Assembly (NCBI GenBank): GCA_017547315.1
Contig: JAFYQA010000217.1
Span: 1 to 5,055, forward strand
Source of the DNA: Roseburia sp.
GTDB taxonomy: Bacteria > Bacillota_A > Clostridia > Lachnospirales > Lachnospiraceae
Reading direction: 5' to 3'
Length of the DNA stretch: 5,055 nt
Positions 1 to 5,055 of this stretch are shown piece by piece (position 1 is the stretch's first letter; every line of letters begins with the position of its first letter). The notes below the pieces were generated by a model. It did no database searches. It saw only the letters and a program-made list of their open reading frames with translations, and was not told where the DNA came from. Made by a program: the position numbers and the translations under genes.

Positions 1-2289
1 TGCTACATATGCTTCTTCTGTATCTTTTACCTGTGGGAACTGCTCTTCTTGTAAGGTATATCCGTATGGCACATATTCTTCACCAATTGTCTCACCATCT
101 AATACAAAGGAAACTTTAACCAGTTCAAATCCTTCTGGTACGCCTTCTTTACGCATAATTTCTTCAAATGTAGTCGGTTCCGCTTCTCCAGAATAACTGA
201 TATTATCAATACCCTCATATACGTTTTTGATAAAATAGTTTTCCTTAAAAAGACTATCTGCTGTCACATTTCCTGCAATTGCACCAAGGCACTCTCCCTC
301 GCTATCTATGTAGGCAATGCTTAGGCAGTTCATAACCGTTGCACCTTCTCCGGCAATACCACCTATATAATTCTTTCCACTTAAATCAGAAACACTATAT
401 GATTTTTCAACCGTTGCTGTACTTTTTCCAACAATGCCACCAATATAATCTCCTGCACTCGCGGAAATAGAACCATATCCTTCACAACTGTGAATTAAGC
501 CCAATGACTGTGAACCTACAATACCACCTGCACAATTCTTTTTACCGTTGATATTGCCATAATTCACAGAGGAAATCACCACTCCGTTAATTCTTGTTGT
601 ACGTGCAATATCCGCTGAAATATCAATATCTTCTTCCGGATCGCTTGCGCTCTCTACATTGATGATACCTGCGATTCCACCTACATTAAGATCACCATTT
701 ATGACACCATAGTTCTTACAGCCTTTTATAACACCTTTCATAGAAGCAGCTGTCGCAACCGAAGAAACATCCTTGATAGTAATCTCTGTCATTTCTTCCA
801 TAGTATCACCTAGCTTTTCCATCTGCTGAGTCATACTATTCATATCCGATTCAATGCTATCTACTTTCTGTTGCATTTCATCTGCTTTTTGCTGCATTTC
901 TGTAACCCTGTCATTTACAGAATCTTTTATACTGTTAAGCTGATTTCCAATACCACTAAAATCTGGAAGTTCCGGATATTCGTTCTTATCATTTCCACTC
1001 TCATCGCCGGAAGTACCACCATTTTCGGTAGAACCTTCGTTTCCTGTGCCACCATTTTCTGTGGAATTCTCTGTCGAATTCTCAGTCGATCCTTCTGTTC
1101 CGTTTCCACCATTATTCTGAGTTGAGTCCTCCGTTCCATTTCCACCATTATTTTCTGTGGATGGATTCGAAGTAGAATCTCCCGGAGTATTTTCCGTATT
1201 ACCAGTCTGTCTTAAACCATTTAAATTGCTGCTTACCATATCTTTCGCCTGATTGGTAGTTTCTTCTACCTCAGAAGTAATTTCATCCATGGTGTTTTTC
1301 ACATGGTTCAATGTGCTCTCGATTCGATTCATACTGTGTTCCATTTCTTTTATGGATTCACTCATATAATCATCTGATTCTACATATGGAGCCGCCTGTC
1401 CTACAATACCGCCTACATCTTTACGACCAAAGATTTCACCATAATTAATACAATTTTCTATCACGCCATCCTGATAACCAGCAATTCCACCTGCGTTATA
1501 TCCCACATGCTGATATCCGACTGTTCCAGTATTATAACATTCGCTGATAAGTCCGCTTGATGTTCCTGCAATACCACCGGAATTATTACGTGTAATAACG
1601 GTCTGGGCTATATTTAAATCGCCCATATCCATACCTTCAATTTCCAATACTGGCTCTAACTCTTCGATGTTAACCTGACACTCGCTCAGACACTTGTTGA
1701 TTATACCTTTATTTACACCAGCAATTCCACCTGCATTATTCGTCGCAACAACAATAGCATTTGAACTACATGATGTTACCTGACCATATAATGCATTCAC
1801 ACCTACGATGCCACCTACTGCTTCTTCACCGTATATTGCACCGCTAAATGTACAGTTTTGAATCGTACCATAATTCACACCTGCAATACCACCAATTTCT
1901 GTTTTAGAACCGGTCGGTACAATATAACCTTTTACATTCAAATCCATTACCACGCCTAATACGCCAATATAGCGGAATAAACCGAGCTGTGACCCGATTC
2001 CATCCAGATACATTCCACTAATGGTATGGCCATTTCCATAAAAGGTTCCATCAAAATAAGATACACCCTTAAAATCTGTATTACTTAAACTAATATCTGA
2101 TTTTAACGATACCACTTTTCCAATACTATAGGTATCTAACTTACATAATTCTGCAAATGCTAAGAATTCTTCTGTTGTGCGGATTTCGATTACATTTTTA
2201 CCGTCCACATTGTTATCTGCATATACCGGATGTACCTGACAAATCAGCATTGCAAATATCAAGGAAAAAATCAATAATTTACGCTTCAT
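1..2289 (-). CDS. Secreted GLUG-repeat protein with central coiled-coil hairpin (3' end off window)
   Basis: The reading frame is open from the ATG at 2289 to the window edge: 763 codons, no stop. Residues 1-24 form a signal peptide (MKRK, hydrophobic core LLIFSLIFAMLI, then PVYA before D25), so the protein is exported; no lipobox cysteine fits. About 11 GLUG-type repeats (core GGI[AV]G) follow in two blocks, residues 131-300 and 520-675. Between them lie a heptad helix (309-351), an Asn/Gly/Ser/Thr/Glu-rich linker (364-443) and a second heptad helix (447-500). Residues 724-763 look like the start of a small beta domain with an FVLDGE...VPYG pattern. GLUG repeats are known in bacterial surface proteins and are predicted to stack as beta structure. 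The start is fixed by an excellent RBS, and the gene overlaps the upstream transporter gene by 11 bases, which implies co-expression. I infer an extracellular partner of that transporter. No wall-anchor motif is seen, but the C-terminus is missing. The biochemical function is unknown. Confidence 0.9.
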   Translation of the reverse strand, partial: MKRKLLIFSLIFAMLICQVHPVYADNNVDGKNVIEIRTTEEFLAFAELCKLDTYSIGKVVSLKSDISLSNTDFKGVSYFDGTFYGNGHTISGMYLDGIGSQLGLFRYIGVLGVVMDLNVKGYIVPTGSKTEIGGIAGVNYGTIQNCTFSGAIYGEEAVGGIVGVNALYGQVTSCSSNAIVVATNNAGGIAGVNKGIINKCLSECQVNIEELEPVLEIEGMDMGDLNIAQTVITRNNSGGIAGTSSGLISECYNTGTVGYQHVGYNAGGIAGYQDGVIENCINYGEIFGRKDVGGIVGQAAPYVESDDYMSESIKEMEHSMNRIESTLNHVKNTMDEITSEVEETTNQAKDMVSSNLNGLRQTGNTENTPGDSTSNPSTENNGGNGTEDSTQNNGGNGTEGSTENSTENSTENGGTGNEGSTENGGTSGDESGNDKNEYPELPDFSGIGNQLNSIKDSVNDRVTEMQQKADEMQQKVDSIESDMNSMTQQMEKLGDTMEEMTEITIKDVSSVATAASMKGVIKGCKNYGVINGDLNVGGIAGIINVESASDPEEDIDISADIARTTRINGVVISSVNYGNINGKKNCAGGIVGSQSLGLIHSCEGYGSISASAGDYIGGIVGKSTATVEKSYSVSDLSGKNYIGGIAGEGATVMNCLSIAYIDSEGECLGAIAGNVTADSLFKENYFIKNVYEGIDNISYSGEAEPTTFEEIMRKEGVPEGFELVKVSFVLDGETIGEEYVPYGYTLQEEQFPQVKDTEEAYVA
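265..732 (-). repeat. GLUG repeat block 2 (protein residues 520-675)
   Basis: Five repeats have cores at residues 537, 588, 617, 643 and 669; the last is degenerate (GAIAG). Position-equivalent cysteines are C524, C602 and C655. An acidic insertion (about 545-560) explains the 51-residue gap between the first two cores. This block resumes directly after the second coiled-coil helix, so the helical segment interrupts one repeat array and does not end it. Confidence 0.82.
1015..1152 (-). repeat. Degenerate tandem repeat coding the Asn/Gly/Ser/Thr/Glu linker
   Basis: Residues 380-425 of the GLUG protein are built from units like NNGGNGTEDSTQ and NNGGNGTEGSTE, then shorter NSTE, NGGTGNEGSTE and NGGTSG variants. 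The two best units are adjacent 36-bp copies, 1081-1116 and 1117-1152, identical at 29 of 36 bases. The segment is hydrophilic and predicted disordered, and acts as the linker between two long helices. Tandem repeats like this can change length by slippage or recombination without breaking the frame. Confidence 0.8.
1390..1899 (-). repeat. GLUG repeat block 1 (protein residues 131-300)
   Basis: Six repeats with a GGI[AV]G core start at residues 133, 159, 187, 238, 267 and 293. Most units read GGI[AV]G, a loop, G-x-[IV]-x-x-C, then a strand. The spacing is 26-29 residues except for one gap of 51, which contains an acidic insertion (about 205-234). Cysteines recur at the same unit position (146, 174, 200, 251, 280). 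The DNA of the units has diverged, so this is an old protein-level repeat and not a recent duplication. Confidence 0.85.
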
Positions 2290-4783
2290 TGCTTTCTTCC
2301 TCCTTTCCAACCTGCTCTACTACATTTCCATCTTCATCCACAATCTCTGCTGTAGCATCTCTGCCCGGAATAATGGATTTTAATGATACATTCGCATCAC
2401 CGATTAAAATACCCTGTACGTCTGCATCGATTTCACCCTGTACATAGCCTTTGATATGGCCGGAAATACCAATTCTTCCTGCCAATTCTTTTTCTTTTCT
2501 TTCAATATTAATATTCAGTGCTGTTTTTTCAATAATCGTATCACCCAACAATAAAATCTGTGGTAATACAAATACAACTAATACAATTGAAACCACTGCA
2601 CCTCGTCCTAATACAGTACCCATCGCTGCGGTTGTTGCATCGGAAGAAATTCCTCCAATAATAAAACCTGCAGATGCCATAATCGAACCAGATGTCAAAA
2701 TCGTTGGGAATGCCTGGTTAATCGTCTGTGCTACTGCATCTTTAAGCGGCATTTTCGTTTTCAAATCCATATAACGGCTGGCAATTACAATCGCGTAATC
2801 AATACATGCACCCATCTGAATTGCAGTACCAATCAAGTATGCGATAAAATACATCGAATTTCCTTCTAATACCGGAATACTAAAGTTAATCCAGATACTT
2901 CCCTGAATCGTCAATACCAGTAAAACAGGAAGTCCTGCTGACTGGAACGTAAAGAATAAAATCACCAATACGAATAGTATCGTCAATACGGTAATCACTG
3001 TATTATCAACAACGAAAGAATTTGACAAGTCCTTACAGCTTGTGGAACCACCCGCTAATATAACCGTATCTTTTCCATAAATTCCTTCTGCTACTTCACG
3101 GATTTCTTCTAATGCAGCATAAGTTTCTTCACCTTCTGCCGGTTTTTCCAAATTCAAAATAAAACGACTGTAATTCTCACCCTGAAGCTGATCTTTTGCT
3201 GCAAAGAGCATATCCTTCATCTCATCCATAACCTTGCCCATATCATCGCCAAGGTTGATATTGCTCTCATCCACCATTTCTAGTAAGAAAACAAACATAT
3301 CTAACAGCGGTACACCATAATCATCAATCCCCATTAACATCGGCCCATACTCGCCATGTTCATAAGCATATCCGGTATATAAAAGCTGTACTACCTCAAT
3401 GTCCATATCTATCATTTCTGATAATTCTCGCGGTGTAATCTCTCCTGTCAGATAAACACCATCCATCAATTCCTGATTGGCAAGTCCTAATGCACTTGAC
3501 ACATAGTCTAAGTTTTCAAGTCGTTTTAATACTTCTGCTTCTTTTTTATAATCACCGCTTGGCACCATCACTACAAGCTGATTACTCTTACCAAATACAG
3601 ATTCAATCTGTTCTCTGTGAAGTGTTGCTTCACTCTTTTTATTACTCTCTACGTTATTCATATCATAGACAAATCTACTCTTACTAGATATGATACAACC
3701 TGCAATAATCACCACAAAGAATATTGGTGGAATAATGTACTTCGTCTTATTCGCAAATTTGCCGATAAAGGAAACATCAGGAACAAGACTCTTATGCATC
3801 GTCTTATCAATCCATTTTTCAAATATCATCAATAAACTTGGCATAAATAAGAAAACCGATATCAAACTTAATAAAATAGCTTTAATTAACACTCCACCCA
3901 TATCTGCACCAATTTTAAACTGCATAAAACAAAGTGCCAACATACCCGATACGGTAGTAAGTGAAGAAGAACTAATTTCCGGAATCGCCTTAGACAATGC
4001 AACCTTTAAGGCATTTTCACTATCCATATGTTCTTTCTCTTCCAAAAAACGTTCCAACAAAATAATCGCATAGTCAATTGCCAATGCTAACTGCAACACC
4101 ACCGCAATCGAATCCGTTACGGTAGAAATCTCTCCCATCAGATAGTTCGTTCCCATATTCAAAATGGCTGCTACACCAAATGTTGTCATCAAAACGACTA
4201 CCGCTGCATAGGATGTACTCGTAAAAATCAATACACCAATAATAATAACGACCGCTAAGACCATAATAATCGCAATATCATTCTGAATCTGTGCAAGCAT
4301 CGCTTCATTTTGTCCAATGGTAGTATTTATGTAATAATCATAACCTGCCAATGCCTCTTTCACACGATTCATTGTCTCGATATTTTCCGCGTCACCATCA
4401 AGCCCATCTACATTTACCGTCATCAAGGCGTTCGTTCCCACATAACAATCCTCTGTATTATCGAACATAACGGATGTAACACCATCTACTTTTTTAATAA
4501 TCTCTACTACATCCAAGGCCTGTTCATAAGTTACGTTTCCGACCATAACAGAAGCCATGCCATAAGTAACGAATTCATCCTGCATCGTAACCAGACCGAC
4601 TCTCGTTTCACTTTCTTCCGGTAAATATTTGGTCAAATCTGAATTCACCTGTGTCCTACCGACAGACAATACACTGTGGATAATAGCAAAAATAAACAAA
4701 ACCAAAATCGCTTTTCGTTTGTCAACCACAAAACTTGCCACAGTTAACCAAATATTACCAGACTTTTTTTCCTTCTCCTGCAT
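2279..4783 (-). CDS. MMPL-type RND superfamily transporter, 12 TM, 834 aa
   Basis: This is a complete membrane transporter of the MMPL/RND type; family members export lipids, glycolipids, peptides or drugs using the proton gradient. Hydrophobicity gives the classic duplicated 6+6 layout. TM1 is about residues 24-41, with an extracytoplasmic loop at 42-167. TM2-TM6 lie at about 168-322, TM7 at 348-366, and a larger loop spans 367-590. TM8-TM12 lie at about 592-748. Each half has the diagnostic Asp-Tyr pair in its fourth helix, AIDYAIILLERF (D237, Y238) and CIDYAIVIASRY (D662, Y663), matching the proton-relay position of MmpL proteins. Both copies are intact, so it should be active. The second loop contains an acidic, Met-rich helical stretch (about 493-534). 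An 80-residue cytoplasmic tail follows TM12 and contains a four-residue hydrophobic-x-Gly-x repeat (773-804). The ATG at 4783 has a good RBS. It is the first visible gene of the operon and overlaps the GLUG gene. The substrate cannot be determined. Confidence 0.94.
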   Translation of the reverse strand: MQEKEKKSGNIWLTVASFVVDKRKAILVLFIFAIIHSVLSVGRTQVNSDLTKYLPEESETRVGLVTMQDEFVTYGMASVMVGNVTYEQALDVVEIIKKVDGVTSVMFDNTEDCYVGTNALMTVNVDGLDGDAENIETMNRVKEALAGYDYYINTTIGQNEAMLAQIQNDIAIIMVLAVVIIIGVLIFTSTSYAAVVVLMTTFGVAAILNMGTNYLMGEISTVTDSIAVVLQLALAIDYAIILLERFLEEKEHMDSENALKVALSKAIPEISSSSLTTVSGMLALCFMQFKIGADMGGVLIKAILLSLISVFLFMPSLLMIFEKWIDKTMHKSLVPDVSFIGKFANKTKYIIPPIFFVVIIAGCIISSKSRFVYDMNNVESNKKSEATLHREQIESVFGKSNQLVVMVPSGDYKKEAEVLKRLENLDYVSSALGLANQELMDGVYLTGEITPRELSEMIDMDIEVVQLLYTGYAYEHGEYGPMLMGIDDYGVPLLDMFVFLLEMVDESNINLGDDMGKVMDEMKDMLFAAKDQLQGENYSRFILNLEKPAEGEETYAALEEIREVAEGIYGKDTVILAGGSTSCKDLSNSFVVDNTVITVLTILFVLVILFFTFQSAGLPVLLVLTIQGSIWINFSIPVLEGNSMYFIAYLIGTAIQMGACIDYAIVIASRYMDLKTKMPLKDAVAQTINQAFPTILTSGSIMASAGFIIGGISSDATTAAMGTVLGRGAVVSIVLVVFVLPQILLLGDTIIEKTALNINIERKEKELAGRIGISGHIKGYVQGEIDADVQGILIGDANVSLKSIIPGRDATAEIVDEDGNVVEQVGKEEESNEA
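2299..2306 (-). promoter_or_regulatory. RBS of the GLUG-repeat gene, inside the transporter gene
   Basis: Read on the minus strand this is AAAGGAGG, a near-perfect Shine-Dalgarno sequence, 9 bases before the ATG at 2289. It lies inside the last codons of the transporter gene, and the two genes overlap by 11 bases (ATGAAGCGTAA, start of one to stop of the other, in different frames). It fixes the start codon and implies translational coupling. There is no room for a separate intergenic promoter or terminator. Confidence 0.9.
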
Positions 4784-4790
4784 GCAATCC

Positions 4791-4798
4791 TCTCCTTT
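4791..4798 (-). promoter_or_regulatory. RBS of the MMPL transporter gene
   Basis: On the minus strand this reads AAAGGAGA, followed by GGATTGC and the ATG at 4783. The AGGAG core is 8 bases from the start codon. This supports the 834-residue start, which also places a short charged N-terminus (MQEKEKKSG) before TM1, as expected for the family. Confidence 0.85.
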
Positions 4799-4824
4799 TT
4801 TGATACTTTTTTCCTATAATAGAA

Positions 4825-4853
4825 ATTATATAAAAATCAACTTTTTTGTGCAA
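4825..4853 (-). promoter_or_regulatory. Candidate sigma-A promoter of the transporter-GLUG operon
   Basis: On the minus strand a perfect -10 box TATAAT (4830-4825) lies 17 bases from TTGCAC (4853-4848), which keeps only the TTG of the -35 consensus. Transcription would start near 4818, giving a leader of about 35 bases before the ATG at 4783. The spacing is ideal, the -10 is perfect and the -35 is weak. The only better -35 (TTGACG, 4860-4855) is 24 bases from this -10, too far to pair. The 16-bp palindrome lies about 20 bases upstream of the -35. Confidence 0.6.
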
Positions 4854-4872
4854 TCGTCAATGTTTTTCACTA

Positions 4873-4888
4873 TGTTCATTAATGAACA
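4873..4888. promoter_or_regulatory. Perfect 16-bp palindrome, candidate operator
   Basis: TGTTCATTAATGAACA is a perfect palindrome with two 8-base halves and no spacer. It sits in the divergent intergenic region, upstream of the transporter -35 box and before the possible regulator promoter. TetR-family dimers bind palindromes of this size and usually regulate their own divergent region, so this is the best operator candidate for the neighbouring regulator. That link is inference. A 16-base perfect palindrome is unlikely by chance at one given place, though AT-rich DNA raises the odds. Confidence 0.6.
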
Positions 4889-4900
4889 CTTTGTCGATTT

Positions 4901-4930
4901 TTGTTGATTTTCTTGTAAAAAAGTTATAAA
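4901..4930 (+). promoter_or_regulatory. Weak candidate promoter of the TetR-like gene
   Basis: TTGTTG (4901-4906) and TATAAA (4925-4930) are separated by 18 bases on the plus strand. Transcription would begin near 4937 and leave a leader of about 75 bases. An alternative pair, TTGTTC (4950-4955) and TAGAAA (4972-4977) with 16 bases between, is closer to the gene. The region is too AT-rich to choose by eye. Confidence 0.3.
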
Positions 4931-4945
4931 ATTAATAAACAAAAG

Positions 4946-4994
4946 ACTATTGTTCCGTCATTTTGTACATTTAGAAAACATTTTTAACAATAGT
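4946..4994. repeat. 9-bp inverted repeat in the leader of the TetR-like gene
   Basis: ACTATTGTT (4946-4954) is exactly inverted as AACAATAGT (4986-4994), with 31 bases between. The right arm ends 3 bases before the purine-rich RBS. If transcribed it could form a stem with a large loop next to the RBS; as DNA it could be a pair of protein half-sites. Nine AT-rich base pairs with a long loop make only a weak RNA hairpin, so the function is uncertain. Confidence 0.45.
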
Positions 4995-4997
4995 ACG

Positions 4998-5005
4998 AAA
5001 AGGAG
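4998..5005 (+). promoter_or_regulatory. RBS of the TetR-like gene
   Basis: AAAAGGAG ends 7 bases before the ATG at 5013. It is a strong Shine-Dalgarno sequence at good spacing and is the main reason for accepting such a short visible reading frame as a real gene start. Confidence 0.8.
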
Positions 5006-5012
5006 CTTTCTC

Positions 5013-5055
5013 ATGAAACAGGATCGCAGAACCAAACGCACCAAGAAACTTTTAA
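5013..5055 (+). CDS. Start of probable TetR/AcrR-family regulator (3' end off window)
   Basis: Only 14 residues are visible (MKQDRRTKRTKKLL), reading out of the right edge. The basic, Arg/Lys/Thr-rich opening with RRTKRTKKLL matches the usual lead-in to helix 1 of TetR/AcrR repressors, where a stretch like 'R.TKK.L..AL..L' precedes the DNA-binding helix-turn-helix. The ATG is preceded by a strong Shine-Dalgarno sequence with 7-base spacing. The gene diverges from the transporter gene, with 229 bases between the two starts, a typical position for a local repressor of an efflux operon. The family call rests on a very short stretch plus context. Another basic-N-terminus protein cannot be excluded. 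Confidence 0.62.
   Translation, partial: MKQDRRTKRTKKLL

Noticed and set aside
871..1148. Open frames on the plus strand (871-1125) and in another minus frame (927-1148)
   Set aside because: Both lie wholly inside the GLUG gene, over its repetitive linker; neither has a convincing RBS or protein-like composition.
2254..2256. Cysteine in the leader of the GLUG protein as a lipoprotein site
   Set aside because: The residues before it (M-L-I-C) lack the small residue required in a lipobox, while a good signal peptidase I site (VYA before D25) follows.
2271..2310. Terminator or promoter between the transporter and GLUG genes
   Set aside because: The genes overlap and no GC-rich stem with a T-run is present.
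2157..2774. Plus-strand open frames at 2157-2447 and 2451-2774
   Set aside because: They are antisense to the transporter and GLUG genes, whose frames have strong family signals and good RBSs.
4815..4820. Plus-strand TATAAT as a promoter element
   Set aside because: No -35 lies at suitable distance, and it falls in the leader of the minus-strand operon; likely AT-rich chance.
4855..4860. TTGACG as the transporter -35 box
   Set aside because: It is 24 bases from the TATAAT -10 and has no acceptable -10 at 16-18 bases.
3490..4907. Plus-strand open frames within and just beyond the transporter gene
   Set aside because: They are antisense shadows of the 834-residue transporter; the one ending at 4907 runs over the promoter region and encodes no recognisable protein.

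Overview
The window looks like a piece of a low-GC Gram-positive chromosome, most likely an anaerobic gut Clostridia of the Lachnospiraceae type. Three things suggest this: AT-rich DNA, strong AAAGGAGG-type ribosome binding sites, and an MMPL/RND transporter next to a GLUG-repeat exported protein and a TetR-like regulator. The taxonomic call is inference from style, not from a marker gene.

Layout. Nearly everything is coded on the minus strand. The centre (2279-4783) is a complete 834-residue, 12-helix RND-superfamily transporter of the MMPL type. Its last 11 bases overlap the start of a second minus-strand gene (1-2289). That gene encodes a secreted GLUG-repeat protein, is open at the left edge, and has 763 codons visible with no stop. 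On the right, after a 229-base divergent intergenic region, a plus-strand gene starts at 5013. Only 14 residues are visible, and they read like the N-terminus of a TetR/AcrR regulator. The intergenic region carries a plausible sigma-A promoter for the transporter, a perfect 16-bp palindrome that is a good operator candidate, and a separate 9-bp inverted repeat in the leader of the regulator gene.

How the genes may work together. The arrangement (TetR-like regulator, divergent palindrome, transporter and exported partner in one translationally coupled operon) suggests a regulated envelope export system. In this model the GLUG protein is the extracellular or wall-side partner of the transporter. 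Its substrate cannot be read from the sequence.

Most unusual points. (1) The GLUG protein is split in the middle by two long, nearly perfect heptad-repeat helices joined by an 80-residue disordered repeat linker, which suggests a coiled-coil hairpin projecting from a beta-repeat body. (2) The transporter carries a cytoplasmic C-terminal tail with a four-residue hydrophobic-x-Gly-x period, which looks like a small beta-repeat module. (3) The GLUG repeats keep a cysteine at the same position in eight repeats. No RNA genes, insertion sequences, CRISPR arrays or clear terminators are visible.
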